Assembly (NCBI RefSeq): GCF_026041215.1
Contig: NZ_JAPEIQ010000004.1
Coordinates: 62,001-126,000, forward strand
Length of the DNA: 64,000 nucleotides
Origin: Hoyosella sp. YIM 151337
Lineage (GTDB): Bacteria > Actinomycetota > Actinomycetes > Mycobacteriales > Mycobacteriaceae
Direction: 5' to 3'
Below the pieces are notes generated by a model. The model saw only the letters and a program-made list of their open reading frames with translations, was not told the origin of the DNA and ran no database searches. A program made the position numbers and the translations under genes. Shown here one piece after another: positions 9,186 through 18,150 of the stretch (its first letter is position 1; every line of letters starts with the position of its first letter).

Positions 9186-9227
9186 CGCCCCAGCTTCGCA
9201 CTCCACCGCCCCAATCCGCCTATGCAG

Positions 9228-9270
9228 GTCAAGCAAAACCTCGTGATTTCACGGGTTCTGGTTGACGTAC
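9228..9270 (-). terminator. Palindromic repeat B, terminator-like, at the 3' end of the MocR gene
   Basis: Arms GTCAA/TTGAC, CAAAACC/GGTTCTG and CGTGA/TCACG nest around a two-base loop and overlap the MocR stop codon (9249-9251). It is the second copy of the element at 8424-8466. Confidence 0.65.
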
Positions 9271-10631
9271 GCAGGTGGATTTGGGAAGTCGAGGGCGGCT
9301 TTCACCGCAGCCAGACCGCGCTGAAGATCGTCCCTACTCACCCCGGCATACCCGAGGACAAGTCCGCCCGGCGGCTCCCCCGCCCCAGACCAGTAGTGCG
9401 CCAGGGTGTGGACCAGCACTCCCTGACGCTCCAGTTTCGCCGCAATCGGCGCAGCGAGGCGAGACGGTACGGGCACAACGACGTGTGAGCCGGACGACGC
9501 CCCAGTGACTCGCCCGGCGCCAAGGGATCGGAGGAGTGCGTCACGCCGCCACGCCAGTTCAGTACGCACACGCTTGAGGTGCCGATCAAGGTCTCCGTGC
9601 ACGCCCAATGCGGCGATCACCCGCTGTCCAAGCACAGCGGGACGGAAGCCGGTGCGCACTCGATGGTCACGCAACACCGCCATGACGCTTGCTGGCGCCA
9701 GCAGCCATCCAGTGCTGAGTTCGGGACTCAGAATCTTACTGAAACTCCCCAGATGGATGACGCGGTCGGGCGCGAGCGAGATCAACAGCGGCAGCGGCGC
9801 TGAGTCGTAACGGATTTCGCCGTCGTAGTCGTCCTCCACGATCCAGGCCTCGTGCCGCCGGGCCCATTCCACCAGCTGGCTGCGGCGCGGCGCGCTCATA
9901 CGTACACCCGCCGGGAACTGATGCCCCGGCGTCACGACGATGGCATCGAGTTTTCCTGTTGGCACCGTGGCCCCGTCCTCATCCGCGGGAATGGGTATGG
10001 CTTCATGTCCGCAGCGCCGCAGGATACGGGCAACCCGCTGCCATCCCGGATTTTCAATGCCCACACGGAGGCAGCGCCCCGCTGCCAGCGCAAGTTCATG
10101 GATCACGGCGGCGGTCCCCGCTGTCGCAAACACCTCGGACTGCGCGTACCCGCGGTGCCGGATGAGTTGCTGGCTCACCACGTCCGCGAATTCCGGCAAA
10201 GCAATGTCACACGGCCAGGGCTGAGCCGCGGTGTCGGCCGCCGCACGGAGGGCGCGCCTCCAGGCTGCTTTCGCAACCCCGCCCGGCAGCGCAGCGCCAG
10301 GCACAAGCCGGATCAGCTGTGCGGTCTCTGACTCACCAGCGGCCTGAACAGGTCGTGACGCTGGGGCGGGCGGCTGCGGCGAACGTGCATCAATGAATGT
10401 CCCGGCTCCGTGCTTCGATACAACCCAGCCTTCAGCTATGAGCTGGTCGTATGCGGCCGCAACAGTGTTGCGGGAGACGCGCAGCGCATCTGCGAGCCCG
10501 CGGGTTGACGGCAGCTTGTCACCGAGCTTGAGCACTCCGGCAGTACAGAGGCGATGAACCTCAGAGACCACCTGCGCGGGCAGGGGCGTGCCAGACGATC
10601 GATCAATGGCTATGGGTAAATCCACCGGCAT
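9249..10631 (-). CDS. MocR-type regulator (GntR helix-turn-helix plus aminotransferase-like domain)
   Basis: A 460-residue protein. Residues 1-75 form a winged helix (PSTRGLADALRVSRNTVAAAYDQL); the rest is a fold type I PLP enzyme domain, with the PLP lysine expected in LGSFSKILSPELSTGW and the aspartate in EDDYDGE. MocR proteins use PLP as an effector or bind amine adducts, and often control vitamin B6 or amino-acid genes. The ATG at 10631 follows AGGGGG at a good distance. The gene is divergent from a pyridoxamine-phosphate-oxidase-like gene 69 bases away, its probable target. Confidence 0.9.
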   Translation of the reverse strand: MPVDLPIAIDRSSGTPLPAQVVSEVHRLCTAGVLKLGDKLPSTRGLADALRVSRNTVAAAYDQLIAEGWVVSKHGAGTFIDARSPQPPAPASRPVQAAGESETAQLIRLVPGAALPGGVAKAAWRRALRAAADTAAQPWPCDIALPEFADVVSQQLIRHRGYAQSEVFATAGTAAVIHELALAAGRCLRVGIENPGWQRVARILRRCGHEAIPIPADEDGATVPTGKLDAIVVTPGHQFPAGVRMSAPRRSQLVEWARRHEAWIVEDDYDGEIRYDSAPLPLLISLAPDRVIHLGSFSKILSPELSTGWLLAPASVMAVLRDHRVRTGFRPAVLGQRVIAALGVHGDLDRHLKRVRTELAWRRDALLRSLGAGRVTGASSGSHVVVPVPSRLAAPIAAKLERQGVLVHTLAHYWSGAGEPPGGLVLGYAGVSRDDLQRGLAAVKAALDFPNPPAYVNQNP

Positions 10632-10700
10632 AAGTGGCCCCCTGAAATAGCGGCGAATTGGCCCGTGCACAGCACCACTGCTGCTTGGGAAGGTTAGCTT

Positions 10701-11387
10701 ATGACGACGAGTTATACGCCGCTCTCACCTACTCCCCGCAGCACGCCACGCCGGCGTGACCGCACCCGCACGGACCGGAGGGAGCTTTATCGGCTGCTCG
10801 ATGACGCAATAGTCGGACATCTCGCGGTTTGCATCGACGGCGCGCCGCTCGTACTCCCCACCATATTCGGACGCAACGGCGACAGTGTGTACATTCACGG
10901 CTCGAGCGCGGCACGCAGCTTGCGTGAGGGAAGTGCACCCGGCGCCGCTGTATGTTTCACGGTGACTCACCTCGACGGGGTCGTGTTTGCCCGCGCCGCC
11001 GCGCACCACTCGATGAACTTCCGCTCAGCTGTCATTCACGGGCACGCCCGCGCGGTTACCGGGCGAGAGCAGAAGCTAGCCGCCCTCGAGACCATCGTCG
11101 AGCATGTGACTCCCGGCCTATGGACGCATTCACGACCGCCCACGAAAAAGGAGCTTGCCCAGACACAAGTGCTCGAACTTGACACTTCTGAAGCGTCGGT
11201 AAGGGTTCGGCAAGGACCACCCGCGGATGACCTCGCCGATGTCGAAGCCGACGATTACTGGGCAGGGGTAGTCCCAATGCGACCCGTGTTCGGACCGGCC
11301 GAACCGAGCCCTGACCTGCGGCGGCACCGCGCTGCACCCGCATATATCAACAGTTGGTCGCAAAACAAGTCTCGGGTGATTTGCTGA
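10701..11387 (+). CDS. Pyridoxamine 5'-phosphate oxidase-like flavin protein
   Basis: A 228-residue protein with a split-barrel flavin domain: LLDDAIVGHLAVCIDGAPL, then IHGSSAARSL, and FARAAAHHSMNFRSAVIHG in the second half. This pattern is the PNPOx-like group with FMN or F420 as cofactor rather than true PdxH. A GGAAGG site precedes the ATG. Head-to-head pairing with MocR suggests PLP-linked regulation, and the histidine-rich strand (AAHHSMN) may touch the cofactor phosphate. Substrate unknown. Confidence 0.82.
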   Translation: MTTSYTPLSPTPRSTPRRRDRTRTDRRELYRLLDDAIVGHLAVCIDGAPLVLPTIFGRNGDSVYIHGSSAARSLREGSAPGAAVCFTVTHLDGVVFARAAAHHSMNFRSAVIHGHARAVTGREQKLAALETIVEHVTPGLWTHSRPPTKKELAQTQVLELDTSEASVRVRQGPPADDLADVEADDYWAGVVPMRPVFGPAEPSPDLRRHRAAPAYINSWSQNKSRVIC

Positions 11388-11401
11388 GCGCGAGTCGTAA
11401 G

Positions 11402-11429
11402 ACGATTCTGTGGATTATTGAAGAATCGT
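11402..11429. repeat. Inverted repeat in the AT-rich gap 11388-11607
   Basis: ACGATTCT and AGAATCGT form perfect 8-bp arms around 12 bases, 15 bases after the oxidoreductase stop. It could be a weak terminator or a protein-binding site. The rest of this 220-base gap is AT-rich and I see no gene in it. Confidence 0.45.
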
Positions 11430-11607
11430 TATCTAGCCGTTGTGCAAGAGGTCCCTGACAGTTAAAACTGAACAAAGCAGGCCGCATTTTGTTGTTGAGT
11501 ACGACAAACGGCGGCGTGTCACTGCAAGACCTGAAGCGGACGAGCGCAACAATGAAGGTGCGCGCGACTGTGAATGGAAATGAACACTCTGAAGTCAGGC
11601 GAAGCGT

Positions 11608-11913
11608 ATGCATGTCGGCGTCTACACATCCCCAGGCTCCCTTGCCTGTCACCGGACCAAAAAGGCACTGGACAGGTACGGGGTCCACTACGAGGTTTAC
11701 GACGTCACCGAGGACGCGGCTGCGGCCCGCATGGTTCAGTCCCTCGGCTACTCAGAGCTGCCCGTCGTCTACGTCCGCGACACGCTCGCTGAGCCCGAGC
11801 ATTGGTGCGGCTACCGGCCGGAAGAGATCAATGAACTCGTCCGCTTCGCAGCCGATACCGCACTTTTCGCACCGCTGGATAAAGCCCACGGGAGCCTATC
11901 CGTCGCCCAGTGA
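11608..11913 (+). CDS. Glutaredoxin/NrdH-like protein with a single active-site cysteine
   Basis: A 101-residue thioredoxin-fold protein similar to NrdH: VYTSP, then KKALDRYGVHYEVYDVT, LPVVYV with the cis-proline, and WCGYRPEEINEL matching the NrdH WSGFRPD motif. The usual CxxC at residues about 11-14 reads SLAC, so the nucleophilic cysteine is replaced by serine; an extra cysteine sits in WCGY. It therefore cannot work as a normal dithiol NrdH and may be a monothiol redoxin or a sensor. No ribonucleotide reductase genes adjoin it. It is convergent with fprB, with a three-base gap. Confidence 0.75.
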   Translation: MHVGVYTSPGSLACHRTKKALDRYGVHYEVYDVTEDAAAARMVQSLGYSELPVVYVRDTLAEPEHWCGYRPEEINELVRFAADTALFAPLDKAHGSLSVAQ

Positions 11914-11916
11914 CCG

Positions 11917-13644
11917 TCAGCGGCGCGCCATGCGCTGCACGAACCTGCTCACGCCGCGCGTTTCGGCACCACGAGCGGACTCTACCAACTCGGCGACATC
12001 CGTGATCTTCCATCGGATAGCGCCCGCAGCCTCGCCACGTGCGCGTTCTGCCTGATCAATCCGGGCCCATCCGTCACTATCAATGACGTTCGGCTGTCGC
12101 CTGCGGAGGATCCGCTGAAACTCCCTTGGCGCTGAGGCTGGCTCTGGGAGCAGGCCAGCGTTGAAATCGGCGATCAGGTTGTCGACGGTTTCTTTCGCGC
12201 ACGACTTGTTCGTGCCAATGAACCCGGACGGGCCGCGCTTGATCCAGCCACACGTGTACTGGCCGGGCACAGGCGAACCGCCTGGCCGTCCGAGAACCCG
12301 TCCGCCCTCGTTCGGGATCACAAACCGCTCGTCGTCGAACGGCACGCCGTCCAGTCGCTTGCCGCGATAACCCACGGAGCGGAGAACCAGACCGGTTTCG
12401 ATCACCTCGCTGGTCGCGGTTGGCTGGGCGCGGACAGTCCCGTCGTCTGCAGTGACGAGCGTGTTGTGGACAACGCTCACCCCAGTAGCATGGGAATCGC
12501 CCAAAATGCCCGTCGGTGACGTCAGATAGCGGAAAACAATACGGCGATCGCGGTCCGTTCCAGGAACATGGAGCGCAACCTCTTCAGCCAGGCTGAGTTT
12601 CCGTTCGAGTTGGGGGTCGAGCGCCCCTTCGCTGCGCAGCCGTGTTGTCTCAGCGTCGAGGGCGAGTTCATCTTTGTCGATGACCAGCGTGGCGTTGTGC
12701 TTCCGGATCAATCCATGAAACTCCGGCAGGGTGTATGCGGCTTGCGCGACACCGCGGCGGCCGAGGATCACAACTTCGCGAATCTTGGATTTGCGAAGCG
12801 CGGCAAGCGCGGGGCGCGCGATGTCCGTGGCTGCGAGTTCCTCCGGATTGGTGGTGAGGATGCGCGCGACATCGAGCGCGACGTTACCGTTGCCGATGAT
12901 AACGGCGCGTTCGGAACTGAGATCGAACGTACGGTTGGCATGTTCGGGGTGTCCGTTATACCAGGCGACGAACTCGGTCGCGGCGACGCTCCCGGGCAAG
13001 TCTTCCCCCGGAATAGCGACGCTGCGGTCACCCGAGGCGCCGTAGGCGTAGACCACCGCGTGGTGATGCTGAGCAAGTTCCGCCGCACTGACGTCTTTGC
13101 CGACCTCAACGCCCAGGTAGTACTCAAAATTGTCCTGGTCGGCGATCTGAGCGAAGAGCTTGGTCACCTTTTTCGTCGACTGGTGGTCGGGGGCGACACC
13201 GTAGCGCACCAGGCCGTGTGGTGTCGGAAGCTTCTCGAACAGGTTCACCTGCACACCGCGCTGTTTGAGCAACTCGTCTGCGGCATACAGCGCGGCGGGT
13301 CCGGATCCGACGACAGCAACTCTCAGATTGGCCGCGGGATCCGATTTCACCTCGGAGATCGGTATCAGCGCCAGCGGTGTCCGGGAGCGCGGCTCACGAT
13401 AGAACTCCGCATTAATGCCTTCGTAGTCGCTGAACTGTGGCTGGAGCTTCGTGTGCGGGACGATCGCGTCGACGGGGCACGCTTCAGCGCAGGCTCCGCA
13501 GTCGACGCACGCCTCCGGGTCGATGTACAACATCTCCGCCTGGAGGAAGTCCGGTGCATCGGGAGTTGGGTGAATGCAGTTGACTGGGCATGCGTAGACA
13601 CATGACGCGTCACTACAACACGACTGGGTGACGACGTGGGGCAT
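11917..13644 (-). CDS. fprB: FprB: 7Fe-type ferredoxin fused to NADP+ reductase
   Basis: A 575-residue protein. Residues 1-60 are a bacterial ferredoxin with cysteines C9, C15, C19P and C23, then CVDCGACAEACP, as in 3Fe-4S/4Fe-4S ferredoxins but with a shortened first loop. From about residue 105 an FprA-like reductase follows (VAVVGSGPAALYAAD, HGLVRYGVAPDH, GNGNVALDVARIL, GWIKRGPSGFIGTNK). It moves electrons from NADPH through its own ferredoxin. It lies six bases downstream of the diiron oxygenase gene, and the same pair (Rv0885-fprB) is conserved in Mycobacterium tuberculosis, so it is the likely reductase of that enzyme. Confidence 0.92.
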   Translation of the reverse strand: MPHVVTQSCCSDASCVYACPVNCIHPTPDAPDFLQAEMLYIDPEACVDCGACAEACPVDAIVPHTKLQPQFSDYEGINAEFYREPRSRTPLALIPISEVKSDPAANLRVAVVGSGPAALYAADELLKQRGVQVNLFEKLPTPHGLVRYGVAPDHQSTKKVTKLFAQIADQDNFEYYLGVEVGKDVSAAELAQHHHAVVYAYGASGDRSVAIPGEDLPGSVAATEFVAWYNGHPEHANRTFDLSSERAVIIGNGNVALDVARILTTNPEELAATDIARPALAALRKSKIREVVILGRRGVAQAAYTLPEFHGLIRKHNATLVIDKDELALDAETTRLRSEGALDPQLERKLSLAEEVALHVPGTDRDRRIVFRYLTSPTGILGDSHATGVSVVHNTLVTADDGTVRAQPTATSEVIETGLVLRSVGYRGKRLDGVPFDDERFVIPNEGGRVLGRPGGSPVPGQYTCGWIKRGPSGFIGTNKSCAKETVDNLIADFNAGLLPEPASAPREFQRILRRRQPNVIDSDGWARIDQAERARGEAAGAIRWKITDVAELVESARGAETRGVSRFVQRMARR

Positions 13645-13650
13645 TCGCTA

Positions 13651-14703
13651 TCACGCCGCCCGGGTGATGTTGGCGATATGGGCTTGATCGCGTGACGGCT
13701 CGCTGCGAAAGCGAGATTCGCGACCGTCAATGCCGAGCACCTTCCACACAACCTTGCCGACCGGCGTCATCAGTCCTGTTTTTTTCGCAAGAGCGCGCAC
13801 GTCGCCAAAGATTCCGCGCAGTGTCTCTCCGGACTCCTCCGTGCGCCAGTAGAGGTCTTTGATCACGGATTTCGGGATATCGAATTCTTTGCGGAACTCG
13901 GCTGGCGGCACGAGGATCATGTCGCACATCACACGCATGGTGGCAGGGAACAGCACGGAGAGGACTTGCCGCTTGATAAAGCTGCTTTGCGGGATGCTGC
14001 GGGTCAAGTGCTCATGCGCGAACGAGATATGACGAGCCTCCTCGGCGACGTGAATCTGCATGATGCGCTGCAGCATCGGGTGCAGGTCACGCTCCGCGCG
14101 CAGAACCGACTTCTGCATGTGGTCGATCGGCTCTTCGCCACCAAGGACCATGGTGAAGAACCAGTCCGGGTAGTAGCGCACAGCAGGCCAGATCGCGAGG
14201 GTCAGTTTGCGCGTAACGCTATCCATGCCAGGCACGTCCGCACCGATCCGGTTGATCGCTTCCTGGAACATCTGAGTGTGGTTGCACTCTTCGGTGGCCT
14301 CGTGCGTGAGGTAACGGTATTCCGGATCACCGTTGGGCAGGTCGAAAACGTACTGCATGATCCCGCGGATCAGCAGATTCTCGAACTGCAGGCCCACCTT
14401 CATCATGTTGGCCTGCCGCCACATACCGATGGCGATTTGCTTGTCCTCCGGCTGCGCGAGGTACCACGGGTGGCGCCCCAGCGGGTCAGCTTTCGGCAGT
14501 ATCCAGCGCCGGTCGGTCGGGTCGACCCGGAAGTCCGGCGAATCCCAGTCGATGTCTTCGAACGGGTCGAAGTGCTTGCGTACGGAACCCTCAGAGAGGG
14601 TCTTTAGCGTCTCTGCGTACGCGTCGCTGGGTGCCGCAGCGTCCTTGCTTGCGGCTGCCGGGTACTGACCGGTGTTCACAGCGTTCTCCATGGAAAGCGT
14701 CAT
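13651..14703 (-). CDS. AurF-type diiron oxygenase
   Basis: A 350-residue all-helical protein. The iron ligands expected from AurF can be placed: E108 (FENLL), E139 and H142 (EECNH), E191 (GGEEP), then H218, E222 and H225 (IHVAEEARH). The spacings H-x3-E-x2-H and the 27 residues between E191 and H218 equal those of AurF, which oxidises arylamines to nitro compounds. The ATG at 14703 follows GAGGGG. It is the first gene of an operon with fprB. The mycobacterial homologue (Rv0885) has no known substrate, so N-oxygenation is only one possibility. Confidence 0.85.
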   Translation of the reverse strand: MTLSMENAVNTGQYPAAASKDAAAPSDAYAETLKTLSEGSVRKHFDPFEDIDWDSPDFRVDPTDRRWILPKADPLGRHPWYLAQPEDKQIAIGMWRQANMMKVGLQFENLLIRGIMQYVFDLPNGDPEYRYLTHEATEECNHTQMFQEAINRIGADVPGMDSVTRKLTLAIWPAVRYYPDWFFTMVLGGEEPIDHMQKSVLRAERDLHPMLQRIMQIHVAEEARHISFAHEHLTRSIPQSSFIKRQVLSVLFPATMRVMCDMILVPPAEFRKEFDIPKSVIKDLYWRTEESGETLRGIFGDVRALAKKTGLMTPVGKVVWKVLGIDGRESRFRSEPSRDQAHIANITRAA

Positions 14704-14972
14704 TGCTACCCCTCGCAGTGTATTGGTCACGATGTCCCACATTGGACTGACTACGAGAGTAGGTTGCCGCGACAACCGTGTCAACGCACATTGGCACAAT
14801 CTGGATTGCCTGTAATCGGATCGTGCCCCGAGCCTGTGGGAGGCCCGCAGTTTCGCACCTGGCAAGCCTCATCCCTGTGAGCCCCGACACTCTCGTGTGG
14901 TGCTTGTGAATCGCGTTCCGATTCCGCTCGCAAACACGCTACCCGAGCCCCCATTTCATATGCTGTCCAACA

Positions 14973-14994
14973 TACTATGCAGCGTCGCATAGTA
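14973..14994. promoter_or_regulatory. Operator-like inverted repeat upstream of the MMPL gene
   Basis: TACTATGC and GCATAGTA flank six bases in the 344-base spacer between the AurF and MMPL genes, 53 bases before the MMPL start. It resembles a TetR-family operator, but no regulator gene adjoins it. The remaining spacer (14704-15047) shows no gene. Confidence 0.6.
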
Positions 14995-15047
14995 CGCGGT
15001 ATTGGCTGTGCGAGCGGATGCCGCCTCCTTCCCTTCAGGAGACTTCT

Positions 15048-18000
15048 ATGGTCAGCGCTCTTAACTCCGCCTTCCGCAGCCTCGGCAAAGCCGCTGCCCA
15101 ATTCGCCTGGTGGATCGCCGCCTTCTGGGTTGTCGCACTGATCGCCCTGAACGTCGGGTTTCCCCAGCTGGAGCGGGTCATTGCCGAAAACTCCGCAGCA
15201 TTCATACCGGAGAGCAACCAGGCCAGTATCGCTATCACAGAAATGTCACGTGACTTCGGAAACCCAGACTCCTCGGCGGTGGGTTTCTTCGTCATGGCAA
15301 GCGACGAAGGTTTCGGCGATGCCGAGCGCGCCTATTACAACCAGCTCGCGCAGCGCCTCCTCGACACCCCTGAACATGTGGCGTACATCCTTGATCTGCA
15401 GACCACGCCCGAAGCGCGCGAGCTTACTACTAGCGCAGACGGCAAGGCAGTCACACTCATGACCGTTCTACACGGGGACAATGGGACAACCGAAGCGACC
15501 CAAGCTACCAATGCGGTGCGAGATATCGCGGCGTCACTCGACAAGCCCGAGGGCCTAGAGGTGAAGTTCAGCGGTCCGGTCGCGACGACGTCAGACCAGC
15601 TCCAGGCAGTCGAGCACAGCATGGCGGTGATCACCGGGGCCAGTGTCATTCTCATTAGTATCGCGCTCCTCTTCGCGTACCGGCGCACCTTCACTGTTGC
15701 CTTCGCACTGCTCATTCTCGGTTTTAGCCTCGGTCTCGCGCGGCCGGTGGTGGGGCTGCTCGGCGCAGGCGGCATCCTCGAGATGTCGATGTTCACCGCA
15801 GCACTGATGACTGCGCTCGTCATCGGAGCAGGTACCGACTACGCCGTATTCATCGTCGGCCGGTTTCATGAAGCGCGCCGGCGCGGACTCTCGCTGACTG
15901 ACGCCATCGGCGATGCCATTGGGGGCATATCACCGGTCATCATCGCGTCCGGACTCACAATCGCCGCGGCATGCATGGCGATGCTGTTCACGGAAGTTGG
16001 CATCTTCCGCACCGCTGGACCGCCCATCGCGGTGGGCATTCTGGTGTCGCTCGTGGTTTCACTTACGCTTGGACCGGCGCTGCTCGCGATTCTCGGTCGG
16101 CGCGGGCGCCTCGACCGGCGTAATACAGCAAGCACCTCAGAAAGCCGGTGGCGCCGCCTCGGCACGCGCGTGGTCCGCCACCCGCTGCCCGCTTTCTTTC
16201 TTTCCATCGCGGTAATGCTGCCGCTTGTTGCACTCGCGTTCACCCATCAGACCAACTTCGACGAGTTCAGCGCTCAGCCTGCAGATTCCGAAAGTAACCA
16301 GGGCTACCAACTCGCGAGCAAACACTTTCCGAACAATGAACTTCTGCCGGAATACATCATCGTGCGCTCCGACCACGACATGCGGAACACGGCGGACCTC
16401 GCTGCGCTCGAACTCATCGCGCAATCCGTGGCTCATGTCGACGGAGTAACCGTCGTACGGTCGATTACCCGTCCCGACGGCACGCCGCTCCCCGCGGCTT
16501 CGCTGGGGTACCAGGCCGGGGTCGTGGCAGACGGACTCACGGAGGCATCCAGCCGGATAGCGGCATCACGCCCCGATCTGCTCCTCCTTGCTCAGGGAAC
16601 CACCGAGTTGGCTGAGGGCGCAGGTTTGGCGAATCAGCGCATTCCCGAACTCGTCGCGGGTACGGACGAAGTCACCGCGCTCGCACATGATGTCCTGACG
16701 ACGGTCGACCTGCTTGAAGTGACAATCAGCGAAGCTTCCGGCGGTGACATGGACCTTCGCGGCGCCGTCAGCGAACTCCACACGACGGCCTCGGCACTCT
16801 CCGGAATCTCTGCGCTACTGACCGAAAATGTCGCAACAGTTTCCAGTGCGTCGACCGCGCTCGCCACCGTCTTCGGTCCCGCGCTGAACGGCGACTGCGG
16901 TGACACCGTTGGATGCAGCGCGATGCAAGCCGCGCTGCGCGGGGTCGACGACGTGACCGGCGGTGCCGCATCCCAGGCACTGCGGTCAGCGATAGCAGCA
17001 GGTCCCGGCCTGCGAGACTCAGCGGCACAAATGTCCGCGCTCGCCGGGCGAATGCACCAGGTAGCCGACCAGTTCGGCGCTTCCCTCGACAACCTAGCCG
17101 CCCAAGGCTCAACCGCAGGCGCACGTGAACGCCTCAGCCAACTCACCGACGGCGTCCGCGAGCTCGCGGACGGTATCGCCGCGCTTGCTGACGGCGCACG
17201 CGAGATAGCAGCCGGTACCCAACGGATACCGGGAACGCTCGACGAACTCGCCGAAGGGCTCCAGCTCGCGACAGACCACCTCGGCGGAATGCACGCGCAT
17301 GCCCTCAACGGGCCTGGCTCGGGCTTCTATCTGCCGGAGTTCGCGCTCAGTGATCCTCGCTTCGTCACGGCCAGTCAGTTTTTTCTGTCGCCCGACGGGA
17401 AGACAGCACGCATGGTCGTGCTGACGGAAGGAAGTGTGCTGACTCGCGAGTCGTTCGACCGAATCGACGCGATGCGAGCAGCCGCAAAAGCTGCCACCGA
17501 CAACACGGTGCTCGCCGACGCCGACATCACATCAACCAGCTTTGCGGCTGTTTACAGCGACATGGAAGGCGAAATCAACCGGGACTTCATGCTGGTCGCG
17601 CTCACTGCGCTCGCTGCGGTGACGCTGATCCTCATCGCGATGCTGCGCAGCGTCGTTGCACCCCTGGTAATCATGGTGTGGGCACTCGTCTCGTACATCG
17701 CGACGATCGGCATCGGGGTCGCTGTCTGGCAGCACATGCTCGGTATACCGTTGCACTGGTCGGTGATTCCGATTGCGTTCGTCGTTCTCGTCGGCGTCGG
17801 GGCCGACTACAGCATGCTGGTCATCACCCGTATCAGGGAAGAGTCCGCCGCGACGCTGCGGGGTGTACGCTCACGCAGCGGCGGGCTGGAACTTGGGGTG
17901 ATCCGTGCGCTCGGCTCAACCGGCGGGGTGATTACGACAGCGGGAATCGTGTTCGCAGCGACAATGTTCGCACTGATGTCGGGCGGTCTATACCTGCTGG

Positions 18001-18122
18001 CGCAGCTTGGTTTTGTCGTCGGAATCGGCCTGATTCTCGACATCCTGCTTGTGCGTGCCGTGCTGGTGCCCTCCACATTGTTGCTGCTGGGGCGGCTTTC
18101 CTGGTGGCCTGCTAGAAGTTAA
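15048..18122 (+). CDS. MMPL family RND transporter
   Basis: A 1024-residue MmpL-type exporter of the inner membrane, a family that moves lipids or siderophores by proton motive force. One membrane helix near residue 20 is followed by a periplasmic loop, five helices (with ALVIGAGTDYAVFIVGRF), a second loop of about 450 residues, and a final five-helix block with VGVGADYSMLVITRI; the two aspartate-tyrosine pairs are the proton relay. The second loop has a close cysteine pair (near 16895-16920) and a heptad-like LADGAREIAAG region, perhaps a coiled coil. The ATG at 15048 follows CAGGAG. No mmpS is present; a membrane protein follows in the operon. Confidence 0.92.
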   Translation: MVSALNSAFRSLGKAAAQFAWWIAAFWVVALIALNVGFPQLERVIAENSAAFIPESNQASIAITEMSRDFGNPDSSAVGFFVMASDEGFGDAERAYYNQLAQRLLDTPEHVAYILDLQTTPEARELTTSADGKAVTLMTVLHGDNGTTEATQATNAVRDIAASLDKPEGLEVKFSGPVATTSDQLQAVEHSMAVITGASVILISIALLFAYRRTFTVAFALLILGFSLGLARPVVGLLGAGGILEMSMFTAALMTALVIGAGTDYAVFIVGRFHEARRRGLSLTDAIGDAIGGISPVIIASGLTIAAACMAMLFTEVGIFRTAGPPIAVGILVSLVVSLTLGPALLAILGRRGRLDRRNTASTSESRWRRLGTRVVRHPLPAFFLSIAVMLPLVALAFTHQTNFDEFSAQPADSESNQGYQLASKHFPNNELLPEYIIVRSDHDMRNTADLAALELIAQSVAHVDGVTVVRSITRPDGTPLPAASLGYQAGVVADGLTEASSRIAASRPDLLLLAQGTTELAEGAGLANQRIPELVAGTDEVTALAHDVLTTVDLLEVTISEASGGDMDLRGAVSELHTTASALSGISALLTENVATVSSASTALATVFGPALNGDCGDTVGCSAMQAALRGVDDVTGGAASQALRSAIAAGPGLRDSAAQMSALAGRMHQVADQFGASLDNLAAQGSTAGARERLSQLTDGVRELADGIAALADGAREIAAGTQRIPGTLDELAEGLQLATDHLGGMHAHALNGPGSGFYLPEFALSDPRFVTASQFFLSPDGKTARMVVLTEGSVLTRESFDRIDAMRAAAKAATDNTVLADADITSTSFAAVYSDMEGEINRDFMLVALTALAAVTLILIAMLRSVVAPLVIMVWALVSYIATIGIGVAVWQHMLGIPLHWSVIPIAFVVLVGVGADYSMLVITRIREESAATLRGVRSRSGGLELGVIRALGSTGGVITTAGIVFAATMFALMSGGLYLLAQLGFVVGIGLILDILLVRAVLVPSTLLLLGRLSWWPARS

Positions 18123-18150
18123 CAAGAAACAGGTATAGAGAAAGGAGCAC

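Noticed and set aside
12568-13605. Open frame of 345 codons opposite fprB
   Set aside because: No motif, and the opposite strand has clear ferredoxin and flavin motifs.
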